Assembly (NCBI RefSeq): GCF_002812205.1
Contig: NZ_NPEA01000001.1
Location: 434,001 to 498,000, forward strand
Length of the DNA stretch: 64,000 bases
Source: Leptospira neocaledonica
GTDB lineage: Bacteria; Spirochaetota; Leptospiria; Leptospirales; Leptospiraceae
Reading direction: 5' to 3'
The position numbers were made by a program, and so were the translations under genes. A model generated the notes under the pieces. It saw nothing but the letters and a program-made list of their open reading frames with translations, was not told the origin of the DNA and made no database searches. The first letter of the stretch is position 1; every line of letters begins with the position of its first letter. Shown here piece after piece: positions 10,436-19,427 of this stretch.

Positions 10436-10837
10436 ATCTATTAGCTTATCCTAACAGTTTCTTTCCAAGTATGGACAGCATAGCGATCGCTACATAAAGC
10501 AGGCTTATATCAGGCTTATATTTCCAATGCATTTGAAAAAAAATAAGCGAGACACTATAAAAAGTTTCCGGGTGATTTTGGGCTCTTTTTAAAATAACAA
10601 TTGTTATTCAATATAAGACTTTTCGATTGGAAGTCTCAATCTATCTTTTGATACTTCAATTTTGTCTATTCGAATTAAGACTATATTACAAAAAACGAAA
10701 ATGCCTCTCTATCCCTCTGGAGATAATGTATAAATAACATCTGTTTTATATAATTTATTCTAGATTTTGTTCTAACTCGTCGAAGTGCCTACAAAATTCC
10801 CCTCAGTCTCCTCTCCCCCAAATCAGAAAGGGAATCC
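10436..10837. promoter_or_regulatory. Divergent intergenic region with palindrome and short tandem repeat
   Basis: These 402 bases separate the giant lipoprotein operon (minus) from the AraC regulator (plus) and contain no gene. A perfect 16-bp palindrome AATAACAATTGTTATT is at 10593-10608. An 11-bp unit CAGGCTTATAT is repeated in tandem at 10500-10521, upstream of the lipoprotein operon. The region is AT-rich and should hold both promoters. I could not pick one -10/-35 pair with confidence. Confidence 0.5.
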
Positions 10838-12025
10838 TTGACAACTTACTCTGAGTTTTGGATTCTCCCTGCCATGCCTCCAGAGGGAATGGGAAGTCAT
10901 AGTTACTACAATCCAGGGATTTGGTTCCAGATCTTATGGGCAATTACCCAATTCGGGACAGCACTTGGAATTCTAATGTCCCTGGGGCAGTTGGTTTTGG
11001 AGAAAAAGACAGCTCTAAATAGGCTTTTGGCCCTGATTTTCCTGATTTTGGGCCTGATCCAGGGCAGCTTTTTACTCTTAGTTTCCGGCTATTACGTAGA
11101 ATTTCCAAGAATTTCGCTTATCCAATTTCCTCTTATTGCCTCCGTTGGCCCCATCTTATTCGGAATCCATAGCGTGAGCCAAGATAGAGATTCGGAAGAA
11201 GTCTCTTCCTTAGGCTTGGAGAAGAAACATCTACTCCTTCCCTCCCTTGTCTGGCTCGTATACATTTTAGCAGTTCTACTTCTCCCCAAAGATTGGATCT
11301 TGGAAAAGATCTCGATTTTTTTAAGAGAAACAGGCTGGAATGAGGGGGAGATCCTACTCTCCTCCCCAATACTAATTTTGATCTTTTATATCGGCCTCAT
11401 TTTAAAAGGGAGTTCCGACCTTCTTCGGTGGGAGATACTACAAGAAGAATGGACTGCAAGGATTCTTGCATTCATGGTAGTTTCCACATTCTTGAACCTA
11501 GGGTTTGGTGGGATCTACTTGTCCAGTAAGATGCCTATCTTTCTTCTCGCCTGCTCCGCGATGATGGGTGTAAGCCTTTGTCTCGCCTACTTGATTGGGC
11601 ATAAACGACCGGAATTCTTCCAGGTGCTTCAAGAAGTAAGCCAGGCTACCAGACAAAAATATGCACGTTCTCTTCTCTCTGGAGTGAACAGGCAGGCACT
11701 TAGAGACAGCTTAACCCAGCTCATGGAAAAAGAAAAATTATACAGAGACGAAAAGTTAGGACTTGCTGATCTTGCAGATGAACTTGCACTTTCCACCCAC
11801 CAAATCTCGGAACTGATCAACCAAGAATTGGGGAAAAATTTCTCCGCATTTGTAAACGATTACAGGATTAAAGAAGCCTGTGAACTTCTCCAAAAAGAAC
11901 CGAATAGATCCATTTTAGACATAGCCTTCGAAGTGGGATTTGCTACCAAATCCTCGTTTCATAGAGCATTCCAAAAACATACAGGCAAAACACCTTCTGA
12001 ATTTAGAGGAAGCCAATCCGTTTGA
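10838..12025 (+). CDS. Membrane-anchored AraC-family transcriptional regulator
   Basis: About seven hydrophobic helices (residues 25 to about 250) are followed by an AraC/XylS double helix-turn-helix (about 285-392; LADLADELALSTHQISELIN, then ILDIAFEVGFATKSSFHRAF and a KTPSEFR end). The signal is presumably sensed in or through the membrane. The start is TTG at 10838, chosen because AAAGGGA precedes it at good spacing; the ATG codons at 10874 and 10889 lack such a site. The next gene on the same strand is a fatty-acid desaturase, so control of membrane lipid composition is a reasonable inference. Confidence 0.88.
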   Translation: MTTYSEFWILPAMPPEGMGSHSYYNPGIWFQILWAITQFGTALGILMSLGQLVLEKKTALNRLLALIFLILGLIQGSFLLLVSGYYVEFPRISLIQFPLIASVGPILFGIHSVSQDRDSEEVSSLGLEKKHLLLPSLVWLVYILAVLLLPKDWILEKISIFLRETGWNEGEILLSSPILILIFYIGLILKGSSDLLRWEILQEEWTARILAFMVVSTFLNLGFGGIYLSSKMPIFLLACSAMMGVSLCLAYLIGHKRPEFFQVLQEVSQATRQKYARSLLSGVNRQALRDSLTQLMEKEKLYRDEKLGLADLADELALSTHQISELINQELGKNFSAFVNDYRIKEACELLQKEPNRSILDIAFEVGFATKSSFHRAFQKHTGKTPSEFRGSQSV

Positions 12026-12122
12026 TGCCAAACCAACTCAATTGTACAAATGTAAATCGGTAAAAATTTATAGATTCAGACCGAATCCATAGTTGCATTC
12101 GATCAATTGGGACGACTCTTTT

Positions 12123-12134
12123 CGGAAATTTCCG
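12123..12134. promoter_or_regulatory. 12-bp palindrome upstream of desaturase
   Basis: The perfect palindrome CGGAAATTTCCG lies 39 bp before the desaturase start chosen here, in the gap after the AraC gene. It may be an operator, but nothing beyond its symmetry and position supports that. Confidence 0.35.
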
Positions 12135-12173
12135 TAAGATATGGACAACCGAAAACAAAAACGGAGAAAACCG

Positions 12174-13241
12174 ATGATCGCCATTGCGGAAAGACAGATG
12201 ATTCAGGTTCCAACCAAACTTTATACTAGATTGTCCCAAAAAGAAAAAAGTAAGAAGATCATGAAATGGATCCGCTTCCGGGATAAAAAGTTACGTAACA
12301 AATTCGAATTCTTAAAACATCAGGACGAATTAGGCCTTACGATCACCCTGGGTTCTGCTGCAGGAATGATCCTATTTGCTGGACTTTATATCGCAGGGAT
12401 CATTCCTGCTTGGGCATGTATTATAGCCAACGGAGTTCTTGCTTCCATTCTTCACGAAGTCGAACACGACTTAATTCATAATTTATATTATAAGGATAAT
12501 CTAAAGATCCAAAACTTTATGTTTTGGATGGTATGGATCTTCCGTGGAAACACGGTCAGTCCTTGGTATAGAAGAATGATCCATACTCTTCATCATAAAG
12601 TATCCGGCCATAAAGAAGATATAGAAGAACGTCTGATCGGGAACGGAATGAAATTCGGGTTAAAACGTTTTATCACCATGATGGACGGAAATATGTCTTT
12701 CTTATTCCAATCACATATCTTACGCAGAGAAGCTCCTAAATTTAAAAGAAGTGAGATCACTCGTTCCAGTTGGCCTTATCTTGTGATCTATTTTCATCTC
12801 TGGTATAATTTCCTATTCATCAATCTTTTCTACATTGGAAATGAATTACTTGGAAAGCCTGTAGAAATTCCCGCTTGGTTGGATACGGTCCGTCACTTTT
12901 TAAATATTTCAGCAGTAGTGTATACCATTCCGAATTGGATCAGGCAAACTAGTATCCAAGTTGTTTCTTCTAATATGCATTATTACGGAGATGTTAAAGG
13001 GCTTCATGACCAAACTCAGGTTTTAAATCGTTGGTTCTTATTTCCTCTTCATCTATTTTGTTTCAATTTTGGAAGCACACATGGAATCCATCATTTCGTA
13101 GTGAACCAGCCTTTTTATCTCAGGCAAGCGGTGGCACCTTTCGTTCATCCTGCGATGAAACGTTATGGGATCAGATTTAATGATTTCGGAAGTATTTTCA
13201 GGGCGAATCGTTTGGGAAAAGAACAAGTCTTAGCGGCTTAA
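12174..13241 (+). CDS. Fatty acid desaturase (membrane di-iron)
   Basis: The three histidine boxes of membrane desaturases are present: HEVEHDLIH (about residue 94), HTLHHK (about 138) and HGIHH (about 304). Hydrophobic hairpins lie between them. The enzyme would place a double bond in an acyl chain using a di-iron centre, oxygen and an electron donor. The frame is open from ATG 12141, but the ATG at 12174 has GGAGA at ideal spacing and gives 355 aa, so I chose that. The upstream neighbour is a membrane AraC regulator that could control it. A GNRA-loop terminator follows. Confidence 0.88.
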   Translation: MIAIAERQMIQVPTKLYTRLSQKEKSKKIMKWIRFRDKKLRNKFEFLKHQDELGLTITLGSAAGMILFAGLYIAGIIPAWACIIANGVLASILHEVEHDLIHNLYYKDNLKIQNFMFWMVWIFRGNTVSPWYRRMIHTLHHKVSGHKEDIEERLIGNGMKFGLKRFITMMDGNMSFLFQSHILRREAPKFKRSEITRSSWPYLVIYFHLWYNFLFINLFYIGNELLGKPVEIPAWLDTVRHFLNISAVVYTIPNWIRQTSIQVVSSNMHYYGDVKGLHDQTQVLNRWFLFPLHLFCFNFGSTHGIHHFVVNQPFYLRQAVAPFVHPAMKRYGIRFNDFGSIFRANRLGKEQVLAA

Positions 13242-13267
13242 AGTTTAAACTTTCTTCTTTGGTATGG

Positions 13268-13299
13268 GGATTCGGGCGAAAGTCCGAATCCTTCTTCTT
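13268..13299 (+). terminator. Intrinsic terminator after desaturase
   Basis: A ten-base stem GGATTCGGGC/GTCCGAATCC (13268-13277 and 13282-13291, with one G-U pair) closes a GAAA tetraloop and is followed by the U-rich TTCTTCTTTTC. Confidence 0.85.
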
Positions 13300-13389
13300 T
13301 TCTGCTTTATTACAAATTATAGAAATCATTTATAACGAGAAAGTAATTCCTTTCCGTCCCCAATAGGCATCACAAATTAGTCCTGCCAG

Positions 13390-14256
13390 ATGCAGGAAAA
13401 CAGACTTAGAACCTATCTTGAATTCCAAGTTTCCCAAATATTGATCAGTGGAAACGTATTATTTGCACAGGTTCTTTCTTATTCCCCTTCTCTAATTACT
13501 TGGGGAAGAACATTATTCGCAGCAAGTCTATTGGGTTTTGTTCTTTGGTTCAGAAAGAGGCCCTTCTTCTTTCCTAATAAAAAGGAAAATTGGATCTCAT
13601 TTTTTTTAGGGATGCTTCTCGCATTCCACTGGGTCACTTTTTTTGCCTCCGCACAAGAAGCGACTATTGCAGTTGCAGTGCTTACACTTTTCACTCATCC
13701 AGTCTGGACTGTTCTATTAGAACCTTTGTTTTTCCCATCTAAAATCCGAAGTTTAGATTTGGGACTTGCAATCTTAGTTCTTTTCGGAATGTGGATCCTA
13801 GTCCCAAGTTTTGATCTGGAAAACAAATATCTTTTAGGCGTGGGACTCGGACTTACTTCTTCTTGGGCAATGGCATTTCGAAATATTCTCACTAAAAAAT
13901 ACCTATCGGGACATGGATCCACTCAGGTGATGTTCCACCAAACCGCCGTTACCTGTTTGGTTTTAAGTCCTATCTTATTTTTTGAGGACCTATTTCACTC
14001 TCCAAAAGATTGGGGACTGGTCGTTCTTTTGGGACTATTTTTTACTGCGGTAGGACATACTTTTTATATTAAATCTGTATTCAAGATGAAGGTGAAAACT
14101 GCAGGTTTATTATCCACAGTGCAGCCTGTATATTCCGCAATTCTTGCCTGGGCGATCTTACATGAAGTTCCGAGAAAAGAAGAATTCATAGGAGGAGCAC
14201 TCATCTTATTTGCCGCTGCTCTCGAATCGTTTAGATATAGAAAGAAAACGGAATAG
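13390..14256 (+). CDS. DMT-superfamily (EamA) transporter
   Basis: The 288-residue protein has about ten hydrophobic segments arranged as two EamA repeats (about 10-135 and 150-280). The typical WxxxF.ASAQEATIAVAV-like segment is in repeat one, and GHTFYIKSVFKMKVKTAG followed by a QPVYSAILAW segment is in repeat two. Such proteins are inner-membrane drug/metabolite carriers, and the substrate cannot be told from sequence. The downstream gene starts 4 bp after this stop, so the two are probably co-transcribed. Confidence 0.88.
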   Translation: MQENRLRTYLEFQVSQILISGNVLFAQVLSYSPSLITWGRTLFAASLLGFVLWFRKRPFFFPNKKENWISFFLGMLLAFHWVTFFASAQEATIAVAVLTLFTHPVWTVLLEPLFFPSKIRSLDLGLAILVLFGMWILVPSFDLENKYLLGVGLGLTSSWAMAFRNILTKKYLSGHGSTQVMFHQTAVTCLVLSPILFFEDLFHSPKDWGLVVLLGLFFTAVGHTFYIKSVFKMKVKTAGLLSTVQPVYSAILAWAILHEVPRKEEFIGGALILFAAALESFRYRKKTE

Positions 14257-14260
14257 AAGA

Positions 14261-15952
14261 ATGTTTGCTCTTGTAGATGGATCCGCCCCTTTCTTTTTGG
14301 AATCCAAAGAAAAACACCAAAATTGGTCCAAGGCCCCTTTGGCAGATTTGGAAAAGTTTTCTCTTCCTTCTAAAAAAAAACATAAAAGAGTAAGAGAATC
14401 TTTTTCTAGATATACGAAAAGAATTTCTAAATTAGGATTTAATGCAGTTAGTCTGGACGAACTTTGTTATCTCTCCGAGAGAGATTTTTATCCAGAAGAT
14501 CTAAAACGTAAGATCTCATCTTATCGTAAAAAATATAAAAAACTATTTAAGATCGCTGCGTCTCAGGATCTGAAAATATTTATTACTAGCGATTTTTTCT
14601 CCATCAATGATTCAATCTTAGAACATACAAATGGAAACCTGGATAAGATCATCCAACTTTTTAAGGAATCTTTAGAAGATTTATTTTCTAGTTTTGAAGA
14701 AATTTCAGGAATCGTTCTACGTATCGGTGAATCGGACGGAGTGGATGTTACTGGAGATTTCAGAAGTAAACTTCTTCTTAAAACTCCTAAATCAGCGAAC
14801 TCATTCTTAAAGGAAATCCTTCCTGTTTTCGAAAAATATAATAAAAAATTAATATTTAGGACCTGGACTTTAGGAGCCTACGAAATAGGAGATCTAATTT
14901 GGAATCCAAAAACATATCGTAAGGTATTCCAAGATATACAAAGTAAATCACTTATCATTTCCTTAAAATATGGGGAAGGTGATTTTTTTAGATATCTCCC
15001 GATCAATCCTCTATTCTTCGAGGATGATAAACCTAAACTTTTAGAATTACAAGCCAGAAGAGAATACGAAGGTTTTGGAGAATATCCAAGCTTCGTAGGA
15101 TGGATGTATGAAAAATACAGATCCGAACTTTTAGGAAAAGCTAATATTGCTGGGATCAGTGTTTGGACACAAACTGGGGGCTGGTCCTCTTTCAAGAATA
15201 TCACTTTTTTAAAACGTTCTTCTTATTGGAACGAATTGAATACATTCGTTTCCGTACAATTGTTCACAAAACCTGAAAGAAATTTGGAAGACATTCTCCT
15301 AAAATTTTACGGCAAAAAAAATGCGGACCTATTTTTAGAATTTTTGAAACTAAGCGAAGAATTAATTTTGAATCTTTTATACGACCCCGGATTTGCCAGA
15401 CAAAGTTTTTATCTGCATCGTGTTCGGATTCCCACCATTCTTCATATCACCTGGGACAAAATCACGGTTTCGGATCCTTTTCGGTTCTTATATTCGGTTC
15501 TAAACCCGAACCCAAAAGAATCCTTACGATTAGGAGAAGTCGCTTTTTCTAAACTTTCCAGAATGAAAAAAATTTCTGAACGATTGGATTTACCTTACGA
15601 TTCCGGGTTCCAGAAAAAAACATTTCGGCTTATTCTAAACGCAAGAAAACTAATCTATTCCGAGAATCCTGCCTTGTTAGCCGAATCCAAAAGGCTCGCA
15701 AAAGAATATCACAAAAAGTATCCTAAAACTTTTCGTTTCCAATTCCAAGGCTCCAAGTCCAAACCTTCTTTTTTTTTGGGATTTATCCTGAAATTGTTTT
15801 TAAGGAATAGAAGCAAATATCGAATCCGGGACAAAATCTTATTTCATCCGGTTTTGCGTAAGGTCTACTACCTGGTATTTTTAGGGATTAAAAACAAACT
15901 TCCCGATTTTATCAACCGACAGGGAATGCCTGTCCGAGAATTATTGCAGTGA
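14261..15952 (+). CDS. Hypothetical protein, possible glycosidase-like TIM barrel
   Basis: The frame is open from 14210, inside the transporter gene. The ATG at 14261 lies 4 bp after the transporter stop with AGAAG before it, giving 563 aa. No signal peptide is seen. The segments SGIVLRIGESDGVDVTG (about residue 150) and AGISVWTQTGGWSSF (about 305) look like the strand-end motifs of alpha-glucuronidase-type (GH67-like) TIM barrels, and FRTWTLGAYEIGD between them fits this. The C-terminal 200 residues are basic and unrecognised. The glycosidase call is inference from these motifs. Coupling to a DMT carrier would fit uptake and hydrolysis of a glycoside, but this is not shown. Confidence 0.6.
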   Translation: MFALVDGSAPFFLESKEKHQNWSKAPLADLEKFSLPSKKKHKRVRESFSRYTKRISKLGFNAVSLDELCYLSERDFYPEDLKRKISSYRKKYKKLFKIAASQDLKIFITSDFFSINDSILEHTNGNLDKIIQLFKESLEDLFSSFEEISGIVLRIGESDGVDVTGDFRSKLLLKTPKSANSFLKEILPVFEKYNKKLIFRTWTLGAYEIGDLIWNPKTYRKVFQDIQSKSLIISLKYGEGDFFRYLPINPLFFEDDKPKLLELQARREYEGFGEYPSFVGWMYEKYRSELLGKANIAGISVWTQTGGWSSFKNITFLKRSSYWNELNTFVSVQLFTKPERNLEDILLKFYGKKNADLFLEFLKLSEELILNLLYDPGFARQSFYLHRVRIPTILHITWDKITVSDPFRFLYSVLNPNPKESLRLGEVAFSKLSRMKKISERLDLPYDSGFQKKTFRLILNARKLIYSENPALLAESKRLAKEYHKKYPKTFRFQFQGSKSKPSFFLGFILKLFLRNRSKYRIRDKILFHPVLRKVYYLVFLGIKNKLPDFINRQGMPVRELLQ

Positions 15953-15994
15953 AATCGGATTGACGAATCTAAGTTTAGGGTCAAAAATTTTACT

Positions 15995-16591
15995 ATGGCT
16001 CGAATTTTCACAAGTTCCTTCATTTCCATTTTTGCATTTTTTATAATATTCAACTGTTCTTCCGCGGAAACCAAGGATTCTTCCGAATCTTCCAGCAATG
16101 CGAGCGCATCCGGATCAGAAAGCTCTAACGCCGCTTCTACCAGATCCTTCAGCCCGGACCAAGAAACGGAAGATGGCCGTTGTGAATCTGGCAACTGTGA
16201 AAACGGCACAGGTACTTACGTATATTCTACGGGTGATATATACACCGGCGGATTCAGTAGCGGGCATAGAGAAGGTAAAGGTAAGTTCGTTTACAAAAAC
16301 GGAGACAAATTTGAAGGAATTTATGTGAACGATCTGAAAGAAGGAGACGGAATGTATTTCTACTCCAACGGAACAGTCATCCGAGGAAATTTTGCCAAAG
16401 GTATCATTAAGGGTTCCGGTAAAGTTACATTCACTGACGGAAGCGTTTTAGTAACCGAGTTTACCGATTCCAGCAATTCTAATCCTGGACCTTATAGGAA
16501 GAAGGACGGAACAGAAACGGAATGTTATCTTCAAAACAAGGTTCTGGTGTGTGTAAAACAAGAACCTGGAGCCGAGCCTAAAACTGAATAG
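15995..16591 (+). CDS. MORN-repeat lipoprotein
   Basis: The signal peptide ends IIFNC (lipid cysteine at residue 21). A Ser-rich low-complexity linker (about 25-50) follows, then about three to four MORN repeats (about 68-150) with the pattern YxxGDxYxGxFxxGxxxGxG, for example GDIYTGGFSSGHREGKGKF and GDKFEGIYVNDLKEGDGMY. MORN repeats form beta-hairpin solenoids used for protein or lipid contacts. The protein is presumably held at the outer membrane or in the periplasm. The C-terminus has two cysteines (ECYLQNKVLVCV) that could form a disulphide. It is a single gene. Confidence 0.88.
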   Translation: MARIFTSSFISIFAFFIIFNCSSAETKDSSESSSNASASGSESSNAASTRSFSPDQETEDGRCESGNCENGTGTYVYSTGDIYTGGFSSGHREGKGKFVYKNGDKFEGIYVNDLKEGDGMYFYSNGTVIRGNFAKGIIKGSGKVTFTDGSVLVTEFTDSSNSNPGPYRKKDGTETECYLQNKVLVCVKQEPGAEPKTE

Positions 16592-16642
16592 TATTAAGCT
16601 ATCCGCTAATATTAAGGTATACTAATATATCTTCTTCTCATT

Positions 16643-17224
16643 CTATTCATCGGAATGAGAATGTGTGCCCGTATTACTCCATTCTTTTGCTTGAGATGGA
16701 TCTACTCTTACGAGAGTATGAGTAATCTGGAATGGATCACTTGCCCAGTTTGGCATCGTACGTATTTCTACTATCCTATACCAAATAGAACCCGGTTCCA
16801 CTTGGAATAAATGGTTTACGCATAAACATTTAAATTTAAAGCCAAAACCGAATTCAGCTGGATTGACTGAGTGAGGAGCCGCGAAGAAGTACAGCTTCTC
16901 CTTAGTTTCGTTCTGATACACCAAGGCAAACTTGCGGGTTTCGCCTGGGCCCAAGACTAATTTTGAATCTTCTATCAAACTAGAAATAGGAGCCTTATTT
17001 AGGTCCGCTACAGTATTCGTATCCCAAAGCTGAACCGGCCTCTGAGAAGCCAGTTCGTAAATTTTCATCTCTCCAGGAAAACCTTTATAAATCCATTCTA
17101 TACGGACCGGAACTCCCCCCTTTTTCCCGGATAAATTCAGAGAAAAAGAAGAATCAGAACTTTTATCCTTTTCGCAAGAAATTATACTCAAAATGAAAAG
17201 GAGAAAGATAACCTTTTTTAACAA
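16643..17224 (-). CDS. Lipoprotein with CxC motif, remotely Cox11/CtaG-like
   Basis: The signal ends SIISC (lipid cysteine at residue 17). The mature part is a single compact domain of about 175 residues. The stretch from residue 118, HSVNPAEFGFGFKFKCLCV with PGS a few residues later, resembles the SVTP...KIQCFCF...PGE pattern of the copper chaperone Cox11/CtaG, including the CxC pair (C133, C135). This resemblance is my inference and could be coincidental. The C-terminus is His-containing (GTHSHSDE). The start is TTG at 17224 with AGGAA inside the stop region of the preceding gene. The gap is 3 bp, so the two genes form an operon. Confidence 0.75.
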   Translation of the reverse strand: MLKKVIFLLFILSIISCEKDKSSDSSFSLNLSGKKGGVPVRIEWIYKGFPGEMKIYELASQRPVQLWDTNTVADLNKAPISSLIEDSKLVLGPGETRKFALVYQNETKEKLYFFAAPHSVNPAEFGFGFKFKCLCVNHLFQVEPGSIWYRIVEIRTMPNWASDPFQITHTLVRVDPSQAKEWSNTGTHSHSDE

Positions 17225-17227
17225 AAC

Positions 17228-18685
17228 TTATTCCTGAACTAATTCTAAAGTGGAAAATTGGAAAACTTTTCCAGGATTTTCATTCTTTACATAAAGTTTA
17301 TTTCCGGATTTGCGAAGAAGGATCTGCTCTTGGAAAATTTTCTCTCCATTCTCGGAATCTTCACTATTATTACAGTCCCTTCCGCATCCATTGCAGTCCC
17401 CGCCATAATAATTTTCATTATACTCTCTTTGGCTCATTTTACGTACAAGGCCGAATATACGAAGTTTCAGACCGTCGGGCTTGGCTTCTTTCACTTCATA
17501 ATTTCCTAATGCAAAGAAACTTTTATTAATTTGTCCGTCTCCATCCGCCTCGGAGGTATTTCCTTCGAAGAAAAGACTTCCGTCGGATCTCAGTCTTAAA
17601 GTCCAGTTAGAAGAAATCAAACCGGTTTCAGATAACTGACCTTCTTCTCCAGTTGATTCAGCTTGCTGTTGTTCTACACTTACATTTGCAGCAGGAATAC
17701 TTCCGGTATATTCCCCTCCCGCATAACTCCAGTTCAATACGTAATTTATATTAGCCGCGGAGAACTGGAAAAAGTTATTCTTTGCGATCTTCTTAACCTG
17801 CTCCATCGGATTCGGTAAGATCCAGTCCTCTCCATCTGAAAAACGGATTTCGCTGATTACTAGCCCTTTATAATCTTTTCCTGTATAAATAGAATCTACT
17901 TTAAGTTTTAATTTTTTACCTTCGAAAGTTTTAGAGAATTGGATAGTCTGAGGGCCCATGATATCTTCAATTTCTATCTTTTCCTCGAATCCATTATCAC
18001 CTGTAAGTGTCGCAGTTTTTAATCTTCCATTTGTTTGGCAATGACTGTCGGATCTTTGGTAGCCGTTCCAGATCTTGATGGACTTAATCTTTTGGGTTTC
18101 CTTAAAGTCGAAATCCAAAGTTACTCCTGGACCTTTTTTGTCGGATGCCCAAGCATATTCGTATCTGGAATCGAATAAGTTCATCACATCATAAGAAAGA
18201 TTCGGCTTAGCTGTTTCGGATGCGGTTACCGAAGCCTCTACAATTTTTGGTCCCTTCCATCTCATCTTGGAACCCTTGTCGTCGTAAAAGTTTACCTTTT
18301 GAACGCAAAGATTTATATTTCTATGAAAGTTAAAAGTAACAGATCGAGTACTTTTAGGCGCATCGAAAGAAACCGAAGCAGTAGATCCTGTGGACAAGTC
18401 CTGACTATATTCATCAAAATTAATATAGGCAGTGATCGCATCCGAGAAGTCCCCGTCATGACAGGATTCTACTTCTATCTTGGATAATAAGAAGGTCTCG
18501 TCCGGATAAAAATGAAGCTTAACGAATTTAGCGTCTTTTTCCGGTCTCCATTCTTTTCCGTCAAGGATCTCGAACGGAAGCCCGCTTTCCATAGAAGTGG
18601 CCGTGATCATGGAAACCGGTAATTTTTTACCACATTGAAAAAAGAACAATGTCCCTAATAATAGAGTCAAATATTTGCCGAACAT
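17228..18685 (-). CDS. Lipoprotein with NADase-type glycan-binding (discoidin-like) domain
   Basis: The signal peptide ends FFFQC (lipid cysteine at residue 18). Residues about 150-290 form a galactose-binding or discoidin-like jelly roll: NLFDSRYEYAWASDK, then VTLDFDFKETQKIKSIKIWNGY and a strand ending VISEIRFSDG. This is the pattern annotated in spirochaetes as a NADase-type glycan-binding domain. A second beta-rich region (about 300-485) contains a cysteine-rich loop (GGDCNGCGRDCN) that may bind metal or be disulphide-bonded. It is probably exposed on the cell surface. It is first in a two-gene operon with the CxC lipoprotein. The start has GGAGGA before it. Confidence 0.83.
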   Translation of the reverse strand: MFGKYLTLLLGTLFFFQCGKKLPVSMITATSMESGLPFEILDGKEWRPEKDAKFVKLHFYPDETFLLSKIEVESCHDGDFSDAITAYINFDEYSQDLSTGSTASVSFDAPKSTRSVTFNFHRNINLCVQKVNFYDDKGSKMRWKGPKIVEASVTASETAKPNLSYDVMNLFDSRYEYAWASDKKGPGVTLDFDFKETQKIKSIKIWNGYQRSDSHCQTNGRLKTATLTGDNGFEEKIEIEDIMGPQTIQFSKTFEGKKLKLKVDSIYTGKDYKGLVISEIRFSDGEDWILPNPMEQVKKIAKNNFFQFSAANINYVLNWSYAGGEYTGSIPAANVSVEQQQAESTGEEGQLSETGLISSNWTLRLRSDGSLFFEGNTSEADGDGQINKSFFALGNYEVKEAKPDGLKLRIFGLVRKMSQREYNENYYGGDCNGCGRDCNNSEDSENGEKIFQEQILLRKSGNKLYVKNENPGKVFQFSTLELVQE

Positions 18686-18866
18686 CAGGTTCCTCCGAGA
18701 AATTGCAGAGATCAGAAATATATTTCTTTAACCAGGGGAAAACGAAAAAATAGGGTCCGATTCGTTTTTTATTCCCTGCCCGGAGAGTTCTTAGATATTT
18801 CAGTCGTCTGAAATTATGATTGGCGAATCCGATCATATCGCTTCAGTATCAACTACAGGGGGAAAG

Positions 18867-19298
18867 ATGTCGATTCCGAGCAGGTATTCTATAGCGATTC
18901 ATATTCTTTCCTTGATTGATCGGGATGGAGAAGAAGCCAGTTCCTCACAAATTATGGCTGATAGTATTGGCACCAATCCCGTTGTAGTCCGAAACATCCT
19001 AGGAAAATTAAAAAAAGCGGGACTTGTGGCTTCTAAACAAGGAGTGGCAGGTGCAAAACTCGCCAAATCTCCCGACGAAATCCAACTTTTGCAAATCTAT
19101 AAGGCAGTGGAAACGGAAGCCCCTCTATTCTCCATTCATGACAAACCGAACCCTAAATGTCCTGTTGGAAAAAAGATCCAGACCACCTTGACAGGAATTT
19201 TCCAAGAAGCTCAGTCTGCACTCGAAGCAAAATTAGGTGAGTTCCATCTATCAGATGTTCTATTCCAATTGGACTCGGAAAAGAAAAAGCGTGCTTGA
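18867..19298 (+). CDS. Rrf2-family transcriptional regulator
   Basis: The protein has 143 aa when started at the ATG at 18867, which follows GGGGGAAAG; the longer frame from 18816 has no such site. It has an N-terminal winged helix typical of Rrf2 (SIPSRYSIAIHILSLID, then SSQIMADSIGTNPVVVRNIL and GLVASKQGVAGAKLAKSPDEI), then an amphipathic dimer helix. It has only one cysteine in the region where IscR and NsrR carry three cluster ligands (NPKCPVGKK). It is therefore unlikely to bind a standard Fe-S cluster and is closer to the YwnA/CymR-like branch. The targets are unknown. Confidence 0.88.
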   Translation: MSIPSRYSIAIHILSLIDRDGEEASSSQIMADSIGTNPVVVRNILGKLKKAGLVASKQGVAGAKLAKSPDEIQLLQIYKAVETEAPLFSIHDKPNPKCPVGKKIQTTLTGIFQEAQSALEAKLGEFHLSDVLFQLDSEKKKRA

Positions 19299-19427
19299 AG
19301 AGTCAGGCTTTTAAGAACTCGGTCTAGATTCCTTCCATTTATTCTAACAAAAGTCCTTGCCTCAAAATAAAGGGTTCCTAATATCCTTTTCGTCGCTCAT
19401 ATGAATCCGAAAAACACGGAGAGAAGG

